Assembly: GCF_002735905.1 (NCBI RefSeq)
Contig: NZ_PEBD01000004.1
Location: 1,054,001 to 1,118,000 of the forward strand
DNA length: 64,000 nt
Direction: 5' to 3'
DNA from: Williamsia muralis
Lineage (GTDB): Bacteria; Actinomycetota; Actinomycetes; Mycobacteriales; Mycobacteriaceae
The translations under genes were made by a program, and so were the position numbers. This document shows, in pieces, positions 55,432 through 63,639 of the stretch. Positions within the stretch are counted from its first letter, which is position 1. Each line of letters begins with the position of its first letter. The notes below the pieces were generated by a model. It saw only the letters and a program-made list of their open reading frames with translations. It did no database searches and had not been told where the DNA came from.

Positions 55432-56435
55432 CCACAACGCCTCGCTCGGCGCGTGGGTTTCGCCGTCTCTTTCCGTCGATCGTTTTTTCGCTCGTCTGCG
55501 CGGTGGTCCTGGGGGGTTGCGGCCTGTCGTCGGGCGGCGCGGTCCCGCTGAAGGTGGGCCCGGGTTCGATCACGGAGAACGAGGGCCTCAAGGGCGTCAA
55601 GATCACCGTGGGATCGAAGGAGTACACCGAGCAGGTCATCCTGGGATACATCCTCGAGTTCACCCTCGTGGCAGCAGGCGCCGACGTGCGGGACATGACT
55701 GGCATCGTGGGGTCACGCAGCACGCGCGACGCGCAGTTGGCGGGTCAGGTCGACGTGGCGTACGAGTTCACCGGTAATGCATGGATCAACTACCTCGGGC
55801 ACGAAAAGCCCATCGCCGATACACGTGAGCAGTTCGAGGCCGTTCGGGACGAGGACCTCGCGGCCAACGACATGATCTGGCTCGAACCCGGGCCGATGGA
55901 CGACACCTACGCGCTGGCCGCCAGCAAGAAGGTCATCGACGAGACCGGTGTGACGACGCTGTCCGACTACGCCGAGCTCGTCAAACGCGATCCGGCCGCC
56001 GCGGCGACGTGTGTCGACACCGAGTTCCGCGCCCGTCAGGACGGCTTCCCCGGCATGGCCGCAGCCTACGGTTTCGACCCGGCTCAGGCTCAGACGCCGA
56101 TTCTGCAGGTGGGCATCATCTACCAGGCGACGTCGACGGGCAGCCAGTGCAAGTTCGGTGAGGTGTTCACCACGGACGGTCGTATCGCCGGTCTGGGCCT
56201 GGTTGTTCTCACCGACGACAAGCAGTTCTTCCCGCACTACAACCCGTCGGTGACGATGAAGGAGAGCTTCTTCGAGAAGCATCCCGAGATCGCGCCGGTC
56301 ACCGCTCCGGTCACCGCGGCACTCACCAACGAGGTGATCACCGATCTGAACAAGCAGGTCGATGTCGATGGCCGGGATCCGAGCATCGTCGCGCGCGACT
56401 GGATGGTGTCCAAGGGGTTCATCACCAAGGAATAG
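55428..56435 (+). CDS. proX: Osmoprotectant-binding lipoprotein (OpuCC/ProX-like)
   Basis: 335-residue solute-binding protein with lipobox V-L-G-G-C. The OpuAC domain begins I-T-V-G-S-K-E-Y-T-E-Q, with V-A-Y-E-F-T-G-N-A-W-I and I-Y-Q-A-T-S-T as ligand-site segments; several Tyr/Trp could form an aromatic box for quaternary amines. It captures solute and delivers it to the two permeases. Last gene of the operon; tRNA-Leu follows convergently. Confidence 0.91.
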   Translation: MTTTPRSARGFRRLFPSIVFSLVCAVVLGGCGLSSGGAVPLKVGPGSITENEGLKGVKITVGSKEYTEQVILGYILEFTLVAAGADVRDMTGIVGSRSTRDAQLAGQVDVAYEFTGNAWINYLGHEKPIADTREQFEAVRDEDLAANDMIWLEPGPMDDTYALAASKKVIDETGVTTLSDYAELVKRDPAAAATCVDTEFRARQDGFPGMAAAYGFDPAQAQTPILQVGIIYQATSTGSQCKFGEVFTTDGRIAGLGLVVLTDDKQFFPHYNPSVTMKESFFEKHPEIAPVTAPVTAALTNEVITDLNKQVDVDGRDPSIVARDWMVSKGFITKE

Positions 56436-56438
56436 GGT

Positions 56439-56512
56439 GCCCCCAGTCGGATTCGAACCGACACTTGACGGATTTTAAGTCCGGTGCCTCTGCCGATTGG
56501 GCTATGGGGGCG
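56439..56512 (-). tRNA. tRNA-Leu (anticodon TAA) with a short variable arm
   Basis: The acceptor stem GCCCCCA/TGGGGGC, D arm with AATCGGCAGAGGC, anticodon loop CTTAAAA (TAA at 34-36) and T arm GTCGG-TTCGAAT-CCGAC are complete over 74 bases. The first anticodon-stem pair is a C/T mismatch. The variable region is only five bases, unlike the long arm expected for leucine tRNAs, although a similar leuX-type tRNA is annotated in mycobacteria. CCA is not encoded. Confidence 0.9.
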
Positions 56513-56771
56513 TTCCCGGACGCAGGATCCCGGGCGAGACCAGAATCTCACGGGAGCTCACGGCCGTCGCGGGGCCCCCGGCAGAGTCAGGTCGGAAGCC
56601 GGTCTGACGCTGCCGACCGATCGACGGCCCACGAGCTGACCTCGGAAACAAGCTGATTCGAGCTGGACAAGTGGACGGTGACGGCCGGCTCACTGCTGTA
56701 GACATGTGACGAATCGCCGTAATTGACCTCGGGCAACTATGTGAGGCAAGGAAAGTGGCAAACTGGACGAC

Positions 56772-57443
56772 ATGTCTGACGGATCCACTCGACGCAGTCG
56801 CGGCCGACCGCCTGGCCCCGGTGTTGATCCTGGGGCACGGCGCGAAGAATTGCTTGATGCCGCTGAGGCGGAAATCATCGAAAACGGGGTCGATTTTGGT
56901 CTCGCCGGTGTCGCGAAACGAGCTGGCCTGACCCGCTCGGCCGTATATGCCGCGTTCGCCGACCGCAGCGACCTCCTGGCCGCGCTCGCGCAGAGACACA
57001 CCCAAAACCTCGTCTTAGAGGTCGGGACCATGGTCAACACCCTGCACGACCCCAAGGAACAAACGCGGTCGGTGATCGACATCCTCGCCCGGTGGATGGA
57101 GGACAACAGCAAGCTCGCAGCTGTTCTTGCACCACGTATGCAGGTCGGCGTCGGTTCGGCCGAGGTCACCGGATTCATCGAGCAGGTCCTGGACATAGCC
57201 CTGGCGCAGCTCGGGGCCGACACCCGGGCGTCCGGGCCCTGGGCGCGCGCCCTGGTCGGAGCCATCTGGACCGCCGTGGACTGGTGGAGCAAGACGCCCA
57301 CGATGGATCGTGCCGAACTCGTCGACCACATCACCGAGCTGATCTGGGCAGGCTTTGCCGGTGTGGGCGGCGAACGGGTGCGACTGCCCGAGGTCGAGCT
57401 GCCGGTCGAGACCGATGAAGCCGGAGAAGTAGTAAAGGGTTGA
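56772..57443 (+). CDS. TetR family regulator upstream of an MpaB/Lcp-like gene
   Basis: 223-residue regulator. The HTH region is R-R-E-E-L-L-D-A-A-E-A-E-I-I-E-N-G then G-V-A-K-R-A-G-L-T-R-S-A-V-Y-A-A-F-A-D-R. An N-terminal basic tail (S-T-R-R-S-R-G-R-P-P) resembles an AT-hook-like arm. It is 31 bases before the DUF2236 gene and is probably its co-transcribed regulator. No clear Shine-Dalgarno is near ATG 56772. The 259 bases upstream, after tRNA-Leu, contain no gene. Confidence 0.86.
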   Translation: MSDGSTRRSRGRPPGPGVDPGARREELLDAAEAEIIENGVDFGLAGVAKRAGLTRSAVYAAFADRSDLLAALAQRHTQNLVLEVGTMVNTLHDPKEQTRSVIDILARWMEDNSKLAAVLAPRMQVGVGSAEVTGFIEQVLDIALAQLGADTRASGPWARALVGAIWTAVDWWSKTPTMDRAELVDHITELIWAGFAGVGGERVRLPEVELPVETDEAGEVVKG

Positions 57444-57474
57444 CCTCGAGCGCCTGTTGAATACACCATGATTC

Positions 57475-58653
57475 ATGGGTGCATCGGAGATCACAGGCGC
57501 AGCGAATTGGGACGTCGTCCGCGAACGCCATCCCGACCTCGTCGATCGGCTCGAGGCCGGGTTGCATATGGGTGACCCGCTTGCCCAAGCCGCCATCGAG
57601 GAGATGTTTGCGCTCGACGGATACGGCTGGCGAGACATCCTGCAGATCCTCGACGACCTGCCTGGACGGATCGATGCCGCACCGCCTCGACTGCGGGGGC
57701 TGCTTGATGCCGCATCGACGCCGCCGCCGTGGTTCGATGCGGCCGTCGCTCAAGCGGGTGGTCGAGCCTGGTGGAAGTTCGGAACCCTCCAGTCCAGCAC
57801 TCTCTATCAGTCGTTGATCTACGGCTATCAGGCGCGCGGATTCGTCCGGCCACTCGCGGCCACCGGCCGGTTCGAGGAACACACGTACGACCGTGTGCTG
57901 GGTACCGGTCGCTGGATCGCGCTGGCGACAGCACCGGGTCAGATGCTGCCCGGTAATGCAGGTTGGGCGCAGACGCTCCGGATCCGCCTGGTCCACGCGA
58001 TGGTCCGACACCATCTGATCACCGAAGGTGGCTGGGATGTGACCGAGTGGGGCGTCCCGATCAGCCAGACGTACAGCGCCCTGACCATCGGTGGGGGGTT
58101 CTTGGCGTTGCCGATGAAGGTGGCACGAGACCTCGGCATCCAGTACTCGGCAGCCGAGCACGAAGCGATCGCGCATCTGTGGCGCTGGATCGGCTGGGTC
58201 ATCGGGGTGGACGAGCAATTACTTCCCGACAACTTCGGCGCCGCCAACGAATTGTTCGATGTGGGAGCACAATTCGACCTCGAACCAGACGAGGCGTCGA
58301 AGACCTTGACCCGGGCATTGCTGCGGCAGGGCTACCGGATCGACATCCCGCTGATGCCGGGTCCGTTGGCCACGATGATGAACTCGGTGCTGCGGCCCAT
58401 GTTGTCCGTGTCGTTTTCTTCGATCTCGACGCGCTGGATGGACAAGCCCTCCGCCGGAAAGATGGGCCTTCGTCGCACGCCGTTGCATCACCTCGTCGAT
58501 GTGGCGAGGCCGGCGGTTCGCGCCCGCGAGGTGGCACGGGTGATCGGGCTGCTCGGCGACGAGGATCGGGTGGTCCGGCGTGAGATGCGGGTTGTCATGT
58601 GGGGCCTGGGCATGGACGCTCGACAGATCGCCCACGTGGAATCGGTCGCGTAG
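57475..58653 (+). CDS. Oxygenase MpaB/latex-clearing protein (Lcp)-like, DUF2236
   Basis: 392-residue helical protein. R-I-R-L-V-H-A-M-V-R-H-H matches the conserved R-x-R-x-x-H...R-H motif of the DUF2236 heme oxygenase superfamily (Lcp rubber oxygenase, MpaB), with the histidine as probable heme ligand. G-R-W-I-A-L-A-T-A-P-G and G-W-V-I-G-V-D-E are also typical. No signal peptide is seen, unlike secreted Lcp, so an intracellular lipid or polyisoprenoid substrate is possible. Probably co-expressed with the TetR gene before it. Confidence 0.82.
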   Translation: MGASEITGAANWDVVRERHPDLVDRLEAGLHMGDPLAQAAIEEMFALDGYGWRDILQILDDLPGRIDAAPPRLRGLLDAASTPPPWFDAAVAQAGGRAWWKFGTLQSSTLYQSLIYGYQARGFVRPLAATGRFEEHTYDRVLGTGRWIALATAPGQMLPGNAGWAQTLRIRLVHAMVRHHLITEGGWDVTEWGVPISQTYSALTIGGGFLALPMKVARDLGIQYSAAEHEAIAHLWRWIGWVIGVDEQLLPDNFGAANELFDVGAQFDLEPDEASKTLTRALLRQGYRIDIPLMPGPLATMMNSVLRPMLSVSFSSISTRWMDKPSAGKMGLRRTPLHHLVDVARPAVRAREVARVIGLLGDEDRVVRREMRVVMWGLGMDARQIAHVESVA

Positions 58654-58718
58654 TGCCCGTGCTCTGGTCGGCTATGGGTTGCCGCCGTGTTTCCGATCAT
58701 TAGCGCTGGTAAAAGGCA

Positions 58719-58749
58719 TTGACCTCGCTAAGATAGTGCTGATAACTTA
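58719..58749 (+). promoter_or_regulatory. Promoter with overlapping operator-like inverted repeat before the MMPL gene
   Basis: TTGACC (58719-58724) and GATAAC (58741-58746) with 16-base spacing look like -35 and -10 elements. TAAGATA-N7-TAACTTA (58729-58749), a 21-bp repeat with one mismatched pair in the arms, overlaps the spacer and -10, where a repressor would block RNA polymerase. The downstream TetR gene is the likely regulator. Confidence 0.6.
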
Positions 58750-58786
58750 ACGGCGATCACTTGAGAATGACTCGAAAGGATCTGCC

Positions 58787-61069
58787 GTGTTGTCCTCGTT
58801 GGCCCGTGGCGTCATCGCCGCCCCGAAGCGCGTCCTGTCCGGAGCGCTGCTGTTGCTCATCATCTGCGGGGTCCTCGGCTCGTCGGTGTCCGGTCATCTG
58901 GCCGCCGGCGGATTTCAGGACCCGGATTCCGAATCGGCCAAGGCGATCGAGGTGATGAGCAACACCTTCGAGCGCGGGGGCCTGCAGGTGGTCATCCGCC
59001 TGCACGAGCCGGGCACACCCAACATCGCCGACAGCGATACCGCGCGGACCGCGGCAGACGCCGTGGTTCGCGAACTCGAGTCGTTGGAATTCGTCGAAAG
59101 ACCGATCATCTCGGCGTGGAACAATCCGGAAGCAGCAGCCGCGCTCATTTCCGAAGACCGCACATCCGGGCTGATCACGTTCACGGTAGCGGGGGGCGAC
59201 AAGGACGCTGCGGGCAATGGCAAGAAAATCGAAGACCGGTTCAGCGCGCCGTCTTTCACCAGCCAGTTCCTCGGGATCGACGTTCTCGTCGGTGGACAGG
59301 CGATGGTCTACTCGCAGGTCAACGAACAGACCAGCCGTGACCTGTTCGTCGCTGAGGCGGTGGCGATCCCGATCAGTTTCCTACTTCTCATCTGGGTGTT
59401 CGGAGGACTCACCGCGGCAGTGCTACCGCTGGCGATCGGTATCTTCGCGATCATCGGAACCACGGCTGTGCTGCGAGGCTTCACACTCTTCGCCGACGTG
59501 TCCGTCTTCGCCCTCAATCTGACGACGGCCATGGGGTTGGCGCTGGCCATCGATTACACACTCCTGATCATCAACCGCTACCGCGAAGAAGTGCAGGCCG
59601 GACGAAACCGGGATGACGCTCTTGTCGTCACCGTCGCGACGGCAGGCCGCACAGTTCTGTTCTCCGCTGTGACAGTGGCCTTTTCGCTCGCCGCGATGGC
59701 GATCTTCCCGATGTACTTCCTGCGGTCGTTCGCCTATGCGGGACTGGCCGTGGTGGCGCTGGCCGCCGCTGCCGCGCTCGTGGTGGCACCGGCGCTCATC
59801 GCTGTGCTCGGCCCGCGGATCGACTCACTCGATGTGCGCAGGCCCATCCGAAGGCTCCTCGGCCGAGACGAACCGCATGTGCCCGAACCCGAAGAGTCGA
59901 TGTGGTACCGCTCCACACAGTTTGTCCTGCGTCATGCCGTCCCGGTCGGGCTGGCCGTCGTCGCGTTGCTCCTCGTCCTGGGTGCCCCGTTCCTCGGCAT
60001 CAAGTTCGGCTACCCGGACGACCGCGTGCTCCCGGAGTCGGCGTCCGCGCGCGTACTCGGTGACGAACTACGAGAAGACTATTCACAGAACGCATCCGCG
60101 TCCGTCAACATCGTGATCCCGGAGGCCCGCGACCTCGACGAGCCCACGATGTCGCGGTACGGTCAGGACCTCTCCCAGGTGACCGACGTCACCGCGGTCA
60201 CCACCCCGGTCGGGACGTTCGTCGACGGGCAACGGGTGGGCAACGGTGGCAACGACATGACGGCCGACAACGCCGCCTATCTCACCGTCTCCTCGACCGT
60301 CGATCCGTTCTCCGAGCGCGGTCAGGACCAGCTCGACGCACTTCGTGAGGTGCCGGCACCCGCCGAGACGTTGTTCAGCGGTCTGGCACAGCAGAACATC
60401 GACAATGTCAACAGCATCATCGATCACCTCCCCGAGGTGTTCGTTGTCATCGTCGTGACGACGTTCATCCTGTTGTTCCTGCTCACCGGTTCGGTTCTGC
60501 TACCGGTGAAAGCGCTGGTGCTCAACGTGTTCTCGCTGACGGCGACATTCGGCGCGATGGTCTGGATTTTCCAGGACGGCAATCTCGGAGGGCTCGGGAG
60601 CACCACCACCGGCACGCTCATCGCCAACATGCCCGTCCTCATGTTCTGCATCGCTTTCGGGTTGTCGATGGACTACGAGGTGTTCTTGCTGTCGCGGATA
60701 CGGGAAGAGTGGCTCAAGTCCGGCAGGACAAGGGCGGACAACGATCACGCGGTTGCATACGGCCTGGCCAGAACCGGCCGGGTTGTGACGGCCGCCGCGC
60801 TGCTGATGGCCATCGTCTTTGCCGGAATCGCCTTCTCGCAGGTGTCTTTCATGCGGATGTTCGGTGTCGGTCTCGCGCTGGCGGTGTTGATGGACGCGAC
60901 GTTGATCCGCATGTTCCTCGTTCCTGCATTCATGAAGATCGCCGGTCGGGCAAACTGGTGGGCGCCGGCACCCCTGCGTAAGTTCCATGACAGGTTCGGT
61001 CTGAGTGAGGAAGGTGGCCATGACGGTCGAACGACTGAGGCGCCGCAGGTCCCCTCGCGGCTCGGGTGA
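58787..61069 (+). CDS. MMPL-family RND transporter
   Basis: 760-residue RND-type membrane protein with 11-12 helices in two repeats and two extracytoplasmic loops. Proton-relay Asp/Tyr pairs are visible in G-L-A-L-A-I-D-Y-T-L-L and G-L-S-M-D-Y-E-V-F-L-L-S-R, the MmpL hallmark. Members of this group export trehalose or other cell-envelope lipids, or heme; which applies here is unknown. GTG 58787 has GAAAGGA six bases upstream. The last 50 bases overlap the TetR gene, so both are one operon. Confidence 0.9.
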   Translation: MLSSLARGVIAAPKRVLSGALLLLIICGVLGSSVSGHLAAGGFQDPDSESAKAIEVMSNTFERGGLQVVIRLHEPGTPNIADSDTARTAADAVVRELESLEFVERPIISAWNNPEAAAALISEDRTSGLITFTVAGGDKDAAGNGKKIEDRFSAPSFTSQFLGIDVLVGGQAMVYSQVNEQTSRDLFVAEAVAIPISFLLLIWVFGGLTAAVLPLAIGIFAIIGTTAVLRGFTLFADVSVFALNLTTAMGLALAIDYTLLIINRYREEVQAGRNRDDALVVTVATAGRTVLFSAVTVAFSLAAMAIFPMYFLRSFAYAGLAVVALAAAAALVVAPALIAVLGPRIDSLDVRRPIRRLLGRDEPHVPEPEESMWYRSTQFVLRHAVPVGLAVVALLLVLGAPFLGIKFGYPDDRVLPESASARVLGDELREDYSQNASASVNIVIPEARDLDEPTMSRYGQDLSQVTDVTAVTTPVGTFVDGQRVGNGGNDMTADNAAYLTVSSTVDPFSERGQDQLDALREVPAPAETLFSGLAQQNIDNVNSIIDHLPEVFVVIVVTTFILLFLLTGSVLLPVKALVLNVFSLTATFGAMVWIFQDGNLGGLGSTTTGTLIANMPVLMFCIAFGLSMDYEVFLLSRIREEWLKSGRTRADNDHAVAYGLARTGRVVTAAALLMAIVFAGIAFSQVSFMRMFGVGLALAVLMDATLIRMFLVPAFMKIAGRANWWAPAPLRKFHDRFGLSEEGGHDGRTTEAPQVPSRLG

Positions 61070-61718
61070 GCAGCTACGCGCGGAGATCCTCACGGCTGCA
61101 ACCGAATTGCTTCTCGAGAGTGGAGACGAATCGGCAGTTTCGATCCGTGCCGTGGCCAACCGGGTGGGGGTCACACCGCCTTCGATCTATATCCACTTCG
61201 CCGACAAGGACACACTGATCGACGAAGTGGTCGCGCAGTACTTCACCCGACTGGACGAAGTGATGCGCGCTGCTGGGGCCGAGCACGAGGACAGCTGGGA
61301 AGCGGCACATGCACAGGGGATGGCCTATGTTCGTTTTGCGGTCGAGAACGCGGAACTGTACCGGGTGGCGACCATGAAGGTCTGCGCCGAGGGCACCGAT
61401 GCCGATGCCGTTCTCGGGCAATCGGCTTTTGTTCACTTCGCCGAGACGATCGAGCGTTTGATGGACGAGGGGTTCGTCGACAAGGGCGATCCGACCCCCG
61501 TGGTGCTCGAGTTGTGGACCGCCGCACACGGTGTCGCCGCGTTGATGATCGCAAAGCCTTACATTGCGATCGGCGACAATTACGAACTCGCCGAACGGGT
61601 CCTGACATCTGTGTGCCTCGGGCGGGCCACCAAGGACTTGATCGGTGGAGACGTCGGGCCCACCGAGATCCGTGACTTCATCGTCGAACAGCGAAGCCGC
61701 CGAGGCCCCGATTCGTGA
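61020..61718 (+). CDS. TetR family regulator overlapping the MMPL transporter gene
   Basis: 232-residue regulator. The HTH region is G-E-Q-L-R-A-E-I-L-T-A-A-T-E-L-L-L-E-S-G then V-A-N-R-V-G-V-T-P-P-S-I-Y-I-H-F-A-D-K. An Arg-rich N-terminal arm (R-L-R-R-R-R-S-P-R) precedes it. ATG 61020 has GAGGAAGG five bases upstream and lies 50 bases inside the MMPL gene in another frame. It probably binds the repeat at 58729-58749 and represses the transporter. Confidence 0.88.
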   Translation: MTVERLRRRRSPRGSGEQLRAEILTAATELLLESGDESAVSIRAVANRVGVTPPSIYIHFADKDTLIDEVVAQYFTRLDEVMRAAGAEHEDSWEAAHAQGMAYVRFAVENAELYRVATMKVCAEGTDADAVLGQSAFVHFAETIERLMDEGFVDKGDPTPVVLELWTAAHGVAALMIAKPYIAIGDNYELAERVLTSVCLGRATKDLIGGDVGPTEIRDFIVEQRSRRGPDS

Positions 61719-61765
61719 CTCCATTCGCGGGGTGAACGTGTTCTAGTTTCGCTAGTGTCTGCTGC

Positions 61766-62527
61766 ATGGGAGTTCTGGACGGCAAGGTTGCATTGATCAC
61801 CGGCGGCGGCAAAGGGGTGGGCTTCGGCATCGCCTCGGCACTGAGCAAGGAAGGTGCCGACATCTTCATCTGCGGCCGCCATGAGAAGCCGTTGGCCGCG
61901 GCTGCCGAGAAACTGCAAGCCAACGGTGTGCGGGCAGAGTACCTGGTGGGCAACGTCAGCGAGGCCGACGATTGCTCCACCGTCGTCGAGGCGTGCGCAG
62001 AACGGTTGGGTGGGGTCGACATCCTGGTGAACAACGCCAACGATGCGATGCCGATCCCGCTGCTCGATGTGTCCGACGACGACTTCACCAGGTTCTTCCG
62101 AACCGGACCGCTCGCCGTGCTGCGGTTGATGAAGGCCTGTCATCCGCTGATGGTCGCCAGAGGTGGGGGATCGGTGATCAACCTGGTGACGTCGTCGGCG
62201 GTCCGCTGGGACATGGCCACGTACGGACCCTATGCCGCCGTCAAGGAGGCGACGCGCTCGTTGACCCGGGCGGCGGGCTGCGAATGGGGTAAGGACAACA
62301 TTCGCGTCAACGCCATTGCGCCGCATGCCATGACGCCGTCGTTGCAGTGGTGGACCGAGACGTACCCGGAAGAGGCCGAAGCGTTTGTCAAGAGCATCCC
62401 GCTGGGCCGGATCGGTGATGCCGAACAGGACATCGGTCGTATCGCGGTGTTCCTGTGCAGTACGGATGCGGCGTATCTCAGCGGTGTGACGATCCCCGCC
62501 GATGGCGGTCACAGCCGGTGGGGCTGA
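61766..62527 (+). CDS. Short-chain dehydrogenase/reductase
   Basis: 253-residue classical SDR. T-G-G-G-K-G-V-G-F-G-I is the cofactor loop, the usual NNAG is changed to N-N-A-N-D-A, and the catalytic Tyr and Lys are in Y-A-A-V-K. The C-terminal S-G-V-T-I-P-A-D-G-G-H is typical. The N-N-A-N variation means the family position is somewhat diverged. TAGTGT (61753-61758) seven bases before ATG 61766 suggests a leaderless start. Substrate unknown. Confidence 0.86.
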   Translation: MGVLDGKVALITGGGKGVGFGIASALSKEGADIFICGRHEKPLAAAAEKLQANGVRAEYLVGNVSEADDCSTVVEACAERLGGVDILVNNANDAMPIPLLDVSDDDFTRFFRTGPLAVLRLMKACHPLMVARGGGSVINLVTSSAVRWDMATYGPYAAVKEATRSLTRAAGCEWGKDNIRVNAIAPHAMTPSLQWWTETYPEEAEAFVKSIPLGRIGDAEQDIGRIAVFLCSTDAAYLSGVTIPADGGHSRWG

Positions 62528-62684
62528 CCAGATCGACGCTCTGAGCCGACTTTTCGGCCCGACAGCTGATCCCGCAGGGGAGTCGACTGCACCGAAGTTC
62601 AAGAGAAGGTAAAGTCGGAACTCGATAGCCACGCCGCTCGTTGAGCGTGCATAAGTGGGATCACTTGATGAAGGGACCAAAACG

Positions 62685-63557
62685 GTGCGTGAAAGCAGCA
62701 ATCCGGTGATGCGCGGAGTAGTGCGCAGCAACCAGGGGCCCGGCGGCTACGCCGGCTTTGGCGCTGGTGCAGCCGGCGCCGGCCAGGGCGCGATGTGGAA
62801 TCAACAGACGGGGCAGCCGCCTGCCGATCCGTACGCCCGTCCAGGGCAGCAGGTCGGATCGCGAACCCTGACCATCGACGACGTCGTGATGAAGACAGCC
62901 GCCACCCTCGGTGTCCTCATCCTCTCGGCGGCCGTCTCGTACTTCCTGGCCAGCCAGAACGAAGCACTGGCGATGCCGCTGATGCTGATCGGCGCGCTGG
63001 GCGGGCTCGGCCTCGTCCTCGTCGCGACATTCGGTCGTAAGCAAGACAATCCGGCCATCGTGCTCAGTTACGCGCTGCTCGAAGGTCTGTTCGTCGGTAC
63101 GGTGTCGTTCGTCTTCGCCAACTGGGTTGTTGCCGGCGACGTCAGCGCCGGTGTCCTGATCGGCCAGGCGGTACTCGCGACCTTCGGTGTCTTCGGCGGC
63201 ATGCTGATCGTCTACAAGACCGGCGCCATCCGCGTCACCCCGCGGTTCACCCGGATGATCTTCGCAGGCCTGATCGGCGTGCTCGTGCTGATCCTCGGCA
63301 ACCTCGTCATCGGGTTCTTCAACGGTGGCGACGGGCTGGGCCTTCGTGACGGCGGACCGATCGCGATCATCTTCTCGCTCGTCTGCATCGCGCTTGCGGC
63401 ATTCAGCTTCCTGATCGACTTCGACGCCGCAGATCAGCTGATCCGCTCGGGCGCACCGGAAAAGGCGGCCTGGGGCATCGCTCTCGGACTCACCGTCACC
63501 CTGGTGTGGCTGTACGTCGAGATCCTGCGCCTGCTGAGCTACTTCAACTCGGACTAG
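62685..63557 (+). CDS. Bax inhibitor-1/YccA family membrane protein
   Basis: 290-residue protein with a polar Gly/Ala/Gln-rich N-terminus of about 65 residues and seven transmembrane helices. The N-terminal R-E-S-S-N-P-V-M-R is typical of actinobacterial YccA-like proteins, and F-L-I-D-F-D-A-A-D holds the paired Asp of the BI-1 pore. Bacterial members conduct Ca2+ or modulate FtsH; the role here is unknown. GTG 62685 has AAGGGA eight bases upstream, better than GTG 62655. A strong terminator follows. Confidence 0.88.
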   Translation: MRESSNPVMRGVVRSNQGPGGYAGFGAGAAGAGQGAMWNQQTGQPPADPYARPGQQVGSRTLTIDDVVMKTAATLGVLILSAAVSYFLASQNEALAMPLMLIGALGGLGLVLVATFGRKQDNPAIVLSYALLEGLFVGTVSFVFANWVVAGDVSAGVLIGQAVLATFGVFGGMLIVYKTGAIRVTPRFTRMIFAGLIGVLVLILGNLVIGFFNGGDGLGLRDGGPIAIIFSLVCIALAAFSFLIDFDAADQLIRSGAPEKAAWGIALGLTVTLVWLYVEILRLLSYFNSD

Positions 63558-63586
63558 TTCGACAGCGCTCAGGCGATCAGAACCAC

Positions 63587-63622
63587 AAAAGAGCCCCGCG
63601 ACCACAGGTCGCGGGGCTCTTT
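63587..63622. terminator. Bidirectional Rho-independent terminator
   Basis: Arms GAGCCCCGCGACC (63591-63603) and GGTCGCGGGGCTC (63607-63619) are perfect 13-bp complements around an ACA loop, with AAAA before and TTT after. It sits between the convergent Bax-inhibitor-like gene and the thiolase gene and can end both transcripts. Confidence 0.92.
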
Positions 63623-63639
63623 CGTGTCCTGCCGAGTGA

